Below are positions 1 to 7,333 of a stretch of 48,582 bases of DNA, one piece after another. The notes beneath the pieces are model-generated. The model did not search any database and was not told where the DNA came from. It saw only the letters and a program-made list of their open reading frames with translations. Each line of letters starts with the position of its first letter. Position 1 is the first letter of the stretch. Both the position numbers and the translations under genes were made by a program. The stretch is from Acetobacter fallax (GTDB taxonomy: Bacteria > Pseudomonadota > Alphaproteobacteria > Acetobacterales > Acetobacteraceae), in the NCBI RefSeq assembly GCF_011516735.1, contig NZ_WOSX01000026.1, forward strand, positions 1 through 48,582, read 5' to 3'.

Positions 1-148
1 CACGACCGCTGGCCTGCCACTCAGCAACCCAGCGGATAACGCTCGACGAAGACACACCAAAACGAACCGTCGCCGCACGACGGGTCATGCCAGAGGCAAC
101 AGCCGCAATCGCGCGGCGGCGAAGGTCAGCAGACAGGGCTCGGGTCAT
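1..148 (-). CDS. IS630-family transposase, N-terminal fragment (runs off window)
   Basis: The complement strand reads out of the window from an ATG at 148, giving 49 codons that begin MTRALSADLRRRAIAAV. The pattern of a basic first helix, then GMTRRAATVRFGVS, then a tryptophan-containing recognition region is typical of the helix-turn-helix at the start of IS630-family transposases. A purine-rich stretch, TGGAGG, lies upstream of the ATG. The DDE catalytic part would be outside the window. The element abuts the truncated permease gene, so it is the likely cause of that truncation. The family call is fairly secure; whether the transposase is intact cannot be seen. Confidence 0.75.
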   Translation of the reverse strand, partial: MTRALSADLRRRAIAAVASGMTRRAATVRFGVSSSSVIRWVAEWQASGR

Positions 149-232
149 ACGGGCCGGCCTCCATACCGGCACATAGTATGAATCAGATTTCGGCCAGTAT
201 GGGAATCTTAAAATGATCCTATTAGATCGGAT
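1..232 (-). mobile_element. Right end of an IS630-family insertion sequence (boundary approximate)
   Basis: The stretch holds the transposase start and about 85 bases of non-coding sequence that should contain the terminal repeat. The exact end is not determinable because the other end is outside the window. Permease coding sequence is recognisable from about base 233, where the reading frame gives CALTGR directly before the first methionine, and an in-frame stop lies at 209-211. The junction must therefore fall between roughly 200 and 233. IS630 elements insert at TA, and the TA at 220-221 is one candidate. Confidence 0.5.
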
Positions 233-250
233 TGTGCTCTAACTGGTCGT

Positions 251-1462
251 ATGCCATCAGACGCTGTTACGTCTTTTGAGAACGGTGCTGGTCATGCACT
301 CGGACATATCGCATTTATCATCGCATTCGGAACCATGCTTGGTCGGATTGTCTCGGAAAGCGGTGCGGCTGAACGGATTGCGGAAACACTGATCAACCGA
401 TTTGGACCACAGAATATCCACTGGGCGATGATGGTTATCGGTCTTGTTGTCGGGTTGCCGGTGTTTTTTGATGTGGGCTTTGTACTGCTGGCGCCGCTGG
501 CATTTGTGGCAGCACGGGCTGCCGGGCAACCTCTCCTGCTGGCTGCACTCCCGCTTGCCTCCAGTCTGTCAGTCGCGCATGCTCTCCTGCCACCGCACCC
601 GGCCATCATGATCGCCATTCAGGCCTATCATGCCAGTGTCCCGGTCATGCTGTTACTCGGTGTGGTCGTGATGATCCCGACGGCTGTGCTGGCAGGTCCT
701 GTTTTCGCATGTTTCATCGTGCCACTTCTGAATGTGTCGGGCATCAGTTCGCTGGAAGCACAGTTTCTGGAACATGAGGAGGGACGATCGCTCCCTCCGT
801 TTGGCATCAGTGTTTTGTGCGTCCTTATGCCGGTGTTGCTGATCCTTGCAGGCCAGATTTTTTGGACGGTCTTTCCTGGCCCGGGAGGAGACTGGCTGGG
901 AAACTTTGTCGGATCGACCGATATTGCGCTCGTACTGTCGACGCTCTTTGCCTGCGCTGCGCTTGGGTCAGCCAAGAGCATTGCAGACAGAGGAGTTGCG
1001 CGGCACCTTCATGACTGCCTGGCGCCTGTTGCTTTCGTCGTGCTCCTGGTCGGTGCGGGGGGCGGATTTGGCCGGGCGCTGATTGATGCAGGAGTGTCAA
1101 CTGTGCTGACGGGACTTGCTGTGACCTGGCACATGCCCATACTCCTGCTTGCCTGGGGGCTGGCTGCCCTGGTGCGGCTTGCAACCGGCTCTGCAACAGT
1201 GGCGATGAGTACTGCGGCATCCATTCTGGCACCCGTTGCGCAGCAATCCGGCCTCGTCTCGCCGGAGGCCCTCGTCCTCGCGACTGGTGCCGGTTCCGTC
1301 GCGTTCGGGCCAGTAACTGACCCGGTCTTCTGGCAGATCAAGGAGTATCTGGGGTTGAGCGTTGGCCAGACCTTGCTGACCTGGTCAGTGATTGAAACAG
1401 TAATTGCATTGATGGCACTTGCCGGGGCCATCATTTTTCAGTTCTTTTCATTTTTTTCCTGA
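251..1462 (+). CDS. GntP-family permease, N-terminally truncated
   Basis: A 403-residue, very hydrophobic protein of the GntP (gluconate/organic acid:H+ symporter) family. The first residues, with a VTSFENGAGHALGHIAF motif, align with the part of GntP proteins that follows the first one or two membrane helices, so about 40 residues are missing compared with the usual 440-450. The frame stays open upstream to base 212, and ALTGR at 236-250 still looks like family sequence, so the methionine at 251 is internal and not the native start. The left neighbour is an IS630-type transposase, which explains the loss. The gene ends 24 bp before the PLP enzyme and was probably the transporter of that operon. 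It is likely inactive unless an alternative start gives a working product. The substrate is unknown. Confidence 0.75.
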   Translation: MPSDAVTSFENGAGHALGHIAFIIAFGTMLGRIVSESGAAERIAETLINRFGPQNIHWAMMVIGLVVGLPVFFDVGFVLLAPLAFVAARAAGQPLLLAALPLASSLSVAHALLPPHPAIMIAIQAYHASVPVMLLLGVVVMIPTAVLAGPVFACFIVPLLNVSGISSLEAQFLEHEEGRSLPPFGISVLCVLMPVLLILAGQIFWTVFPGPGGDWLGNFVGSTDIALVLSTLFACAALGSAKSIADRGVARHLHDCLAPVAFVVLLVGAGGGFGRALIDAGVSTVLTGLAVTWHMPILLLAWGLAALVRLATGSATVAMSTAASILAPVAQQSGLVSPEALVLATGAGSVAFGPVTDPVFWQIKEYLGLSVGQTLLTWSVIETVIALMALAGAIIFQFFSFFS

Positions 1463-1486
1463 TGATATCGTTGTGGAGTTAAACTG

Positions 1487-2533
1487 ATGAATATCGACGC
1501 ACTCTCCACACCCTGTGTGCTGATTGACGCTGACAAGATGAAGGCGAATATCCAGCGTGCGCAGGACTACGCTGATACTTATGGGTTCACTTTGCGACCG
1601 CATATCAAAACACACAAAATTCCGGCATTCGCTTATTTGCAGATTGAGGCTGGAGCTCGCGGAATCACATGCCAGAAGCTGGGTGAAGCAGAGGTTATGG
1701 CTGATGCCGGGCTTGATGATATTCTGATCAGTTATAATATCATTGGCTTTGATAAGTTGAGTCGACTTGCAGCCCTGGCACGAAAAATAAAGCTTACAGT
1801 TGCAGCGGATAGTCGTTTCACCGTCGACGGTTACAATGCTGTCGCGGAGACAACTGGCGCCACGTTCGACGTGCTGATTGAGTGCGATACGGGGGGAGGG
1901 CGTTGCGGCGTGCAAACACCTGACGAAGCCGTCACTCTCGCAGCCGCCTTGCGGGGGGGAGCACGCTTTGCCGGACTAATGACCTACCCTGCGACCGGGA
2001 AGACAGAAGAGATGTCTGAATGGCTTCGTGCTGCCATAGCGGCATTTGATAAGGCCGGGGTGACTGTCGAAACAGTTTCTGCCGGTGGCACACCGGATAT
2101 GTGGAAAGCACATACTGTAGCATGCCTTACGGAGTATCGTCCGGGAACTTACATTTATATGGACAGGTCGCAGGTCGCAGCGGGTTCCGCAATGATGCAG
2201 GATTGCGCTCTGACTGTCCTGACAACTGTGGTCAGCAAGCCACGACCGGACAGGGCAATCATTGATGCCGGAACCAAGGTCCTGACGAGTGACATCCTCG
2301 GAATGGACGGTTTCGGCCATATTCCTTCCTGCCCACAGGCTCATGTCAGTGGCCTGAGCGAGGAGCATGGCATTCTTCGTGCGGAATCCGGGCTGCCGGA
2401 AATAGGTGATCGCGTGCAAATCGTGCCTAACCATGCCTGTGTAGTCAGCAATATGTTCGATACAGTCTATCTGGTTTCAGGCGGGCATGTTCTGGATGCT
2501 TTGCCCGTGGCTGCTCGCGGTAAAGTTGTCTGA
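1487..2533 (+). CDS. PLP-dependent fold-type III enzyme, D-threonine aldolase / D-serine dehydratase (DSD1) family
   Basis: 348 residues, the usual length for the DSD1/D-threonine aldolase family of alanine-racemase-like enzymes. The N-terminal RPHIKTHK motif (residues 37-44) carries K41, the expected Schiff-base lysine for PLP. The C-terminal PNHACVVSN (314-322) supplies a His-x-Cys pair (H316, C318), the metal site of the D-serine dehydratase type; D-threonine aldolases more often have His-x-Asp. The reaction is probably retro-aldol cleavage or dehydration of a D-beta-hydroxy amino acid. It sits 24 bp after the permease and 29 bp before the RidA gene, so probably one transcript. A GGAG lies upstream of the ATG. 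The family is secure; the substrate is not. Confidence 0.85.
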   Translation: MNIDALSTPCVLIDADKMKANIQRAQDYADTYGFTLRPHIKTHKIPAFAYLQIEAGARGITCQKLGEAEVMADAGLDDILISYNIIGFDKLSRLAALARKIKLTVAADSRFTVDGYNAVAETTGATFDVLIECDTGGGRCGVQTPDEAVTLAAALRGGARFAGLMTYPATGKTEEMSEWLRAAIAAFDKAGVTVETVSAGGTPDMWKAHTVACLTEYRPGTYIYMDRSQVAAGSAMMQDCALTVLTTVVSKPRPDRAIIDAGTKVLTSDILGMDGFGHIPSCPQAHVSGLSEEHGILRAESGLPEIGDRVQIVPNHACVVSNMFDTVYLVSGGHVLDALPVAARGKVV

Positions 2534-2562
2534 GATTTTCATTATTCTGAAAGGGTATTGTT

Positions 2563-2925
2563 GTGGTGAAAACTGTTTTTGGTAGTTCACATGTTCCACT
2601 GTCTCCGGCAGTACGTGCCGGAGATTTCGTTTACATCTCCGGACAGGTTCCGGTAAAGAACGGAAAAGTTGTCGAAGGCGATGTGAGTATTCAAACGAAG
2701 GTTGTGATGGAAAACGTTGCTGCAGCACTGAAGCTGGCGGATTGTGAATTGTCTGATGTCATTAAAACGTTCGTGATTTTGACAGATAAAAATGACTTTT
2801 CAGCTTTCAACGCAGTCTATGCAACATTTTTCCCGAACCAGCCGCCTGCCCGGACAACAGCTGAAGCCGGGTTGATGGTGGATATCACGGTCGAGATTGA
2901 GGCAATTGCCTACAAACCGGTCTGA
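2563..2925 (+). CDS. RidA family enamine/imine deaminase
   Basis: 120 residues, normal for RidA (YjgF/YER057c/UK114). The FVYISGQVP strand, the PPARTTAEAGLMVDITVEIE segment with R97 (the carboxylate-binding arginine) and E111 match the family. RidA proteins hydrolyse reactive enamine/imine intermediates released by PLP enzymes, which fits the position directly after a PLP-dependent dehydratase/aldolase-type enzyme. Two adjacent GTG codons (2563 and 2566) can serve as start; AAGGG lies about 10 bases upstream of the first. It acts in the cytosol as a trimer in known members. Confidence 0.88.
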   Translation: MVKTVFGSSHVPLSPAVRAGDFVYISGQVPVKNGKVVEGDVSIQTKVVMENVAAALKLADCELSDVIKTFVILTDKNDFSAFNAVYATFFPNQPPARTTAEAGLMVDITVEIEAIAYKPV

Positions 2926-2995
2926 AACTATCTTTGCCTTTCTGACCGGCGCATGTCATCCGGTCGTGATATCCCCCAGACACAGAGGTTCAGTC

Positions 2996-4474
2996 ATGAA
3001 GGTGTTCGTCGCGTCTCTGGCGACAGAGACCAACACATTCTCCCCGGTTCCTACGGATCGGGCGAGTTTCCTGGCAGCCTTCTATGCACCGCCAGGGGCG
3101 CATCCCGTAACACCAACGTTATGTTCAGCAATATTTACTGTGCTGCGTGACCGGGCAAGGCTGGAAGAGTTCGAACTTATCGAAGGTACAGCAGCCTGGG
3201 CCGAACCGGGGGGATTGGTCCAGCGCCAGACATACGAGGTGTTGCGCGACGAAATCCTGGATCAGTTGCGGGAAGTTTTGCCAGTGCATGCCGTCGTTCT
3301 GGGTCTGCATGGCGCCATGGTTGCTCAGGGATATGATGACTGCGAAGGAGATCTTGTCGCAAGGGTGCGGACGCTCGTTGGACCGGATGTGGTAATTGGC
3401 GCGACATTTGATCCACATAGCCATCTGACCCCGAAGCGCGTGAAGAATCTGAATGTCCTCAATGCATTTCTTGAATTTCCACATACGGATTTTGTTGCGC
3501 GTGCGGAGCAGGTTGTGGATATTGTAATGCGCGCGGCACGCGGCGAAATTAGTCCCGTAATTTCAGTTTTTGACTGTCGGATGATTGACGTATTGCCGAC
3601 AAGTCAGCAGCCGATGCGTGGTTTCGTGGATGATTTACGGGCACTGGAAGGTCATGACGGTGTTCTGAGCGCCTCACTGATCCATGGTTTCCTCGCCGGA
3701 GATGTTCCCGAACTGGGTGCCAGACTGGTGATTGTTACCGACGATAATCCTGCGCTGGGCGAGCGACTGGCCCGTGAGAAAGGCATGGCGCTATTTGCTC
3801 TGCGCGGCACGACGCGCATGACGCAGCATAGTATTGGTGAAGCCCTTGAACTGGCAGGCGCATGTGTGCGGGCCGGTGCGACAAAGCCGATCGTGCTGGC
3901 TGATACATGGGACAATCCTGGAGGGGGTGTCGCGGGCGACGGGACGCTGATCCTGCAGGCGATGCTCGCGGCAGGCATAGATGACACAGCCGTTGCTACA
4001 ATATGGGACCCAATTGCGGTAACCTTTTGTCTGGCTGCAGGGGAGGGAGCGCGTATCCATCTCCGGTTCGGGGGTAAGAGCGGGCCTGGTGCCGGAGATC
4101 CTGTTGATGCTGAGGTGATCGTTCTGAAAGCTGTTGAAGAAGCCTGGGAAAGTTTCGGAGCAAGTAAGGTTCCGCTCGGCCCGGTAGCTGTCATACGTAT
4201 TATCGATACCCGAACAGATGTAATTCTGAATACGAACAGAACACAGACTTTTGATCCTGATATCTTCTCTGGCCTGGGAATTGATATTACCACGAAAAAA
4301 TACCTCGTAGTAAAATCAACCAACCACTTCTACGCGGCATTTAAACCGGTTGCCGCGGAAATTCTGTATGTTGATGCCGGAACGCATTACCCGTCTGATG
4401 CACGGCGGACGCGATATACAAAACTTACCCGACCACTCTGGCCGATTGTTGAAGATCCTCATGGGTTAAAATAG
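2996..4474 (+). CDS. M81 family metallopeptidase-like hydrolase (MlrC / microcystinase C type)
   Basis: 492 residues from the ATG at 2996, with the classic start MKVFVASLATETNTFSP; a longer upstream reading frame exists but lacks family sequence. The expected metal-ligand pattern of the MlrC-like enzymes is complete: E11 in ATETNTF, H105 in LHGAMVA, D139-x-H141 in FDPHSHLT and H163 in PHTD. An AGAGG motif precedes the ATG. MlrC opens the final steps of microcystin breakdown, but most M81 homologues occur in bacteria without that pathway and have unknown amide or ring substrates. The gene follows ridA by 70 bp and probably belongs to the same catabolic operon. The fold and active site are well supported; the substrate is not known. 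Confidence 0.85.
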   Translation: MKVFVASLATETNTFSPVPTDRASFLAAFYAPPGAHPVTPTLCSAIFTVLRDRARLEEFELIEGTAAWAEPGGLVQRQTYEVLRDEILDQLREVLPVHAVVLGLHGAMVAQGYDDCEGDLVARVRTLVGPDVVIGATFDPHSHLTPKRVKNLNVLNAFLEFPHTDFVARAEQVVDIVMRAARGEISPVISVFDCRMIDVLPTSQQPMRGFVDDLRALEGHDGVLSASLIHGFLAGDVPELGARLVIVTDDNPALGERLAREKGMALFALRGTTRMTQHSIGEALELAGACVRAGATKPIVLADTWDNPGGGVAGDGTLILQAMLAAGIDDTAVATIWDPIAVTFCLAAGEGARIHLRFGGKSGPGAGDPVDAEVIVLKAVEEAWESFGASKVPLGPVAVIRIIDTRTDVILNTNRTQTFDPDIFSGLGIDITTKKYLVVKSTNHFYAAFKPVAAEILYVDAGTHYPSDARRTRYTKLTRPLWPIVEDPHGLK

Positions 4475-4878
4475 CCGGAATACTCCACGCTGTTATGCTT
4501 CTGGCAAATCTCATCATCCTGATCTGATTTATAAAGGCTTTCTGTTTATTGATGATTTGTGTGTAGCTGCAAAAATTATTTAGGTTTAATGCTGTCACTA
4601 CACTGAAAACAACACAATATGACGATAGTTTCCTTCATATAAACGCCTTTCTCCAATCGCGGATGATTGTTCGTGACTGGAAAGATGATTGTGCTCGACT
4701 TAGCCTGGCGATTATTCCGGTCTTGTCGTTGTTATTTCATAAAATTCTGCTCACTGGACGTATGGCCGCCAGCGTCGCTCTGTGTTCTCAGCGATTTTTG
4801 TGCACAACGAGGGCAGAGACACATTTAATCAGGCCTGATCCGCTCCTGTGTGACGGCGTTCCTGATGGATAATGATTG
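4475..4878. other. AT-rich intergenic region without a convincing gene
   Basis: About 400 bases between the metallohydrolase and the HTH gene. Composition is visibly more AT-rich than either flank, with several T/A runs. The only open frame over 60 codons (4663-4872) has no ribosome site or family features and is not believed. The region probably holds the promoter of the HTH/tail-fibre pair and marks the edge of acquired DNA. No tRNA, terminator hairpin or repeat is obvious. Confidence 0.5.
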
Positions 4879-5088
4879 ATGGCTGTAAAGAAAAAAAGAA
4901 ACTCTAAATACCTGATGATTAAAGATGTATGTGATGATTATGGTGTTGGTCGGACATACTGTTACAAACTTCTTTCGGAGGGATGTATATCTGCCGTAAA
5001 ACTTGGTGGTAAAACGCTGATCTTGGCAGAATCTATTGATAAATATTTCTCGGCTCTGCCTGCTTATCAGCCCGGCACAAGGGCATAA
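4879..5088 (+). CDS. Excisionase-type helix-turn-helix DNA-binding protein
   Basis: 69 residues from the ATG at 4879; a TTG one codon earlier is less likely. Residues 9-50 form the small winged HTH seen in excisionase (Xis)/AlpA/MerR-like proteins: LMIKDVCDDYGVGRTYCYKLL, then ISAVKLGGKTLILAESIDKYF. Such proteins usually control excision or a nearby operon. It ends 9 bp before the tail-fibre gene and is almost certainly co-transcribed with it, although no integrase is present nearby. Base composition is AT-rich compared with the flanks. It is probably a remnant of another mobile element or a dedicated regulator of the fibre gene. Confidence 0.75.
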   Translation: MAVKKKRNSKYLMIKDVCDDYGVGRTYCYKLLSEGCISAVKLGGKTLILAESIDKYFSALPAYQPGTRA

Positions 5089-5097
5089 GGAGCAGAT

Positions 5098-6516
5098 ATG
5101 GATCGAGTCATCGTTTATCCGGGACAAATCGTCGCGGACACGGATACGCTGATCGCGGAACGCAATACCGAGCAGGCTGTCGGGCAGGTCCTGGGTCTGA
5201 CAATGGGAGAAACCGGGCCTTATGCGAGCGGCCTGGCGGCAACGTGTTCCGGCACTGACATGGTGGTCAGTGTTGCTGCAGGACAAATCGTCGCAGTAGC
5301 AACAACTGATCCCACAGCTTACGGAACACTTGGCACAAGCTCAGAGTCTGTCATGAGACAGTATGTTGCACCAGCAACATCTTTCACAATTGCTGCTGCG
5401 GCTTCCGCTCAGACGCTCTACATCTCCGCGACATTGTCCGTTACGGACACCGGAGCGACTCTGCTTCGTTATGCGGATGTTACAGATGAAACCAGAACCT
5501 TGTCAGGTGTTTCAAATGACGGAGTGAGCCAGCCTACCCTGCGTGCGGCAGTTGCCACTCTGACTATCTCTGCGACGGCATCGGACACTGATATCGTGCC
5601 CGTGTGGCGTGTGGACGTGCCAGCTGGTGCAGCCGCGATCACGCAGGATATGATTTCGCTGAACAATTCCAATCTGTTCTATCCAACAATTCCGGAACTG
5701 GCACCAACAAACTCTCCTGTTTTTACTGGTATTCCCCAAGCTCCGACGCCGCCTTCGACCGACAGTAGTACGCGCCTGGCAACCACGGCATTCGTCACTG
5801 GCTGGGCTGCCGGGAATCTTCTTTCACAACAGCATTACACAGGGCCGGCAGCCACAGATGGTGGGAGCACGTCCATGACGCTCGCACTCTCCTCCAGATG
5901 TCGAATCGCTATCATTGAACTTTGTGCCGGCGGTGGCGGGGGTGGTGGTGCGGCTACGGCTGCTGCGGCCACGGCAGGGCTCGGAGGCGGAGGCGGAGGC
6001 GGAGGATATGCGCGCGTTATTATTAATATGTCTGTGTTCGGTACGACCGTGCCGATCGTGCTTGGTTGCGGAGGACGTGGCGGACAGGCTTCATCGGGTG
6101 CTATGAGCGGTAATAATGGTGGCAATTCGTCAATGGGAAGTTTCCTGACACTTAATGGTGGCGTGGGAGGAACCTCCATTCTCGCCGGCGGTCCCGCCAT
6201 TCTCGCAGGAGCAGGTAGAGGCGGAACATTTCAGTTTACATCAACCTCCGGTGTTGATGCGCCTGTCCTGTCCAACGGGGACGGTGGAAGCAGTGGGCAT
6301 GCGACGGGTATGTCATCAGACTATTTCTTTGGCTTTGGCGGTAAGGGCGGAAATGCTCCTGGGTTTGCCGGTGGCGATGAAGCGGGCTCGTTGGGTGCGG
6401 GGAACGGAGGTAGCCCGGGATGTGGTGGCTCGGGGGCGTGTGCGGGACCGAATCAGTCTTACCAGAATGGTGGTGACGGGGGGGCAGGCTGGATGATCGT
6501 AACTCAATATGGATAG
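5098..6516 (+). CDS. Phage tail-fibre-like protein with glycine-rich C-terminal domain
   Basis: 472 residues. The N-terminal part (1-190) is beta-rich and low in charge. Around residues 203-235 it has the tail-fibre signature SPVFTGIPQAPTPP followed by STRLATTAFVTGW, as found before the receptor-binding tips of many phage fibres. From about residue 276 to the end it is a glycine-rich domain with runs of seven and eight Gly, the type seen in phage tail tip proteins. A good ribosome site (AAGGAG) precedes the ATG. No other tail gene is nearby and it lies outside the Mu-like prophage, separated from it by the IS5 remnant. It may be an orphan fibre from a decayed prophage or a fibre cassette. Confidence 0.75.
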   Translation: MDRVIVYPGQIVADTDTLIAERNTEQAVGQVLGLTMGETGPYASGLAATCSGTDMVVSVAAGQIVAVATTDPTAYGTLGTSSESVMRQYVAPATSFTIAAAASAQTLYISATLSVTDTGATLLRYADVTDETRTLSGVSNDGVSQPTLRAAVATLTISATASDTDIVPVWRVDVPAGAAAITQDMISLNNSNLFYPTIPELAPTNSPVFTGIPQAPTPPSTDSSTRLATTAFVTGWAAGNLLSQQHYTGPAATDGGSTSMTLALSSRCRIAIIELCAGGGGGGGAATAAAATAGLGGGGGGGGYARVIINMSVFGTTVPIVLGCGGRGGQASSGAMSGNNGGNSSMGSFLTLNGGVGGTSILAGGPAILAGAGRGGTFQFTSTSGVDAPVLSNGDGGSSGHATGMSSDYFFGFGGKGGNAPGFAGGDEAGSLGAGNGGSPGCGGSGACAGPNQSYQNGGDGGAGWMIVTQYG

Positions 6517-6648
6517 TATCTGAAACGCGCTGTTAGCGTTAGAGTGTCTCCACTGCACTCTGAAACGTTGTGGTGATACTGAAGGTGCATCGTGATTCAC
6601 CGTTTTCATTGATTGAGACGGTGATGGTGCGAGCATTAGGCTCAGGAC
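6517..6648. other. Intergenic stretch with hairpins and the outer end of the IS5-family element
   Basis: Just after the fibre gene there is AACGC-N7-GCGTT and then AGAGTG-N9-CACTCT, plausible transcription-stop hairpins without a clear T run. Further right, TCACCGT and ACGGTGA (about 6597-6623) form another inverted repeat and may lie at the IS terminus. The outer IS end must be between here and the transposase stop codon at 6649, but its terminal repeat partner lies outside the window and the boundary cannot be fixed. Confidence 0.4.
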
Positions 6649-6684
6649 TCATTCTTTGAGCCAGAAGATGACGCTTGCTGCGAT
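6649..6684 (-). pseudogene. IS5-family transposase, last 12 codons (cut off by the prophage)
   Basis: On the complement strand this reads the C-terminal IAASVIFWLKE and a stop (TGA at 6649-6651), the very conserved tail of IS5-family (IS1031/IS427-like) transposases. The rest of the gene lies at the other side of the prophage, from 48254 rightward. Joining the two across the prophage, with the duplicated GCGAT counted once, gives an uninterrupted HTFMSAIHIAASVIFWL. The transposase was therefore split by the Mu-like element. Confidence 0.9.
6680..6684. repeat. 5-bp target-site duplication (left copy), GCGAT
   Basis: GCGAT here and again at 48254-48258 flank the prophage directly. A 5-bp duplication is the hallmark of Mu-type transposition. 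Counting it once restores the IS5 transposase frame. Confidence 0.92.
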
Positions 6685-6893
6685 TGAAGGAAGACACATA
6701 GTATTGGACTAGGTGAGGACCGGGATCATGTTGGATTGGCTGGGATATGGCGGGATAAAAAGTGGCGGCCGGCGGCGGTTAAATTGCGCGGAAAAGTTAC
6801 CCACAGGCCTGAGCGCGCCGAGATCCAATGTCCTGGACTAAATCGGTTTTCGTTCGGTTTAGACATATGGTTCTGGATTTCGGTAGCTTCGGT
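6685..6893 (+). promoter_or_regulatory. Prophage left end with candidate transposase-binding sites
   Basis: Left terminus of the Mu-like element, non-coding. TTGGACTA at 6704-6711 sits at the same distance from the terminus as its partner at the right end. A second copy, TGGACTAAA, lies at 6834-6842. These resemble the L1/L2 arrangement of MuA-binding sites. Short overlapping reading frames on both strands here have no coding features. Binding is inferred from position and repetition only. Confidence 0.65.
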
Positions 6894-6925
6894 AAAATGG
6901 TCGCTGAGAGATCTCTCAGCGACCA
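6894..6925 (-). terminator. Rho-independent terminator of the leftward repressor transcript (28-bp perfect palindrome)
   Basis: TGGTCGCTGAGAGA at 6898-6911 is followed at once by its exact reverse complement to 6925. On the complement strand the hairpin is followed by TTTT (6894-6897). It lies 9 bp after the end of the DUF6232-like gene, so it should stop the repressor operon before it runs into the prophage end and transposase-binding sites. Confidence 0.75.
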
Positions 6926-6934
6926 CTTAGAAAA

Positions 6935-7333
6935 TTATGCGACGGCGCCAGGTGGGCGATGGGAGATCATGGCCTCTTCAACGGCAGCCTTAATCGCGGT
7001 TGCCACCTTTCGATCGCGGGTGGTAAAAACTGGCTGATCTCCGGACGAGTTCTTTATCAGAACCTCATACTGCTTTCCGAAGCAGGCTACTGTAAAAATA
7101 ATACATATAAAAATAGAAAAAATTCCAGCACCTTCATTTTTGGGAGTATCGGAAAAGCAACCGACACCTATGAACAGTGCTATCAAGGCGACAACTGATG
7201 CCCAATAAAATTTGGTCACCTTCAAAGACACGCTTCCTATTGAAGGAACAGAATAACTATTGTTGCCGACCTTAATAAAGTTCCTGTCAATGTTGATTTT
7301 CCCAGACGAATAAATTGCGGTCTCATTCATCAT
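6935..7333 (-). CDS. Small two-helix membrane protein, DUF6232-like, co-transcribed with the repressor
   Basis: 132 residues. An N-terminal soluble strand-rich segment (NIDRNFIKVGNNSYSVPSIGSV) is followed by two membrane helices (about 42-60 and 69-86) and a C-terminal segment, VLIKNSSGDQPVFTTRDRKV, ending in an amphipathic helix. This layout matches the DUF6232 family, whose function is not established. The start codon overlaps the repressor stop as TAATG, so the two are translationally coupled and this gene should be expressed in the lysogen. A terminator follows directly. In a transposable phage, a lysogen-expressed membrane protein is a candidate superinfection-exclusion factor, but that is inference from position. 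Confidence 0.7.
   Translation of the reverse strand: MMNETAIYSSGKINIDRNFIKVGNNSYSVPSIGSVSLKVTKFYWASVVALIALFIGVGCFSDTPKNEGAGIFSIFICIIFTVACFGKQYEVLIKNSSGDQPVFTTRDRKVATAIKAAVEEAMISHRPPGAVA

Noticed and set aside
1448..1915. 155-codon reading frame on the complement strand opposite the PLP enzyme
   Set aside because: It lies entirely over a well-supported gene, lacks family features and a ribosome site, and is a shadow.
4663..4872. 69-codon frame in the gap before the HTH gene
   Set aside because: No ribosome site, odd composition (Cys and Leu-rich without helix pattern), and it would block the promoter region of the HTH gene.
5835..6200. Proline-rich 121-codon frame opposite the tail fibre
   Set aside because: The proline runs are simply the complement of the glycine codons of the fibre domain.
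5098..6516. Tail-fibre gene as part of the Mu-like prophage
   Set aside because: It lies left of the base-exact prophage end and of the IS5 remnant, so it belongs to the older flanking DNA.
6736..7037. Two forward frames and one reverse frame in the prophage left end
   Set aside because: They overlap each other, the transposase sites, the palindrome and the small membrane protein gene; no coding features.
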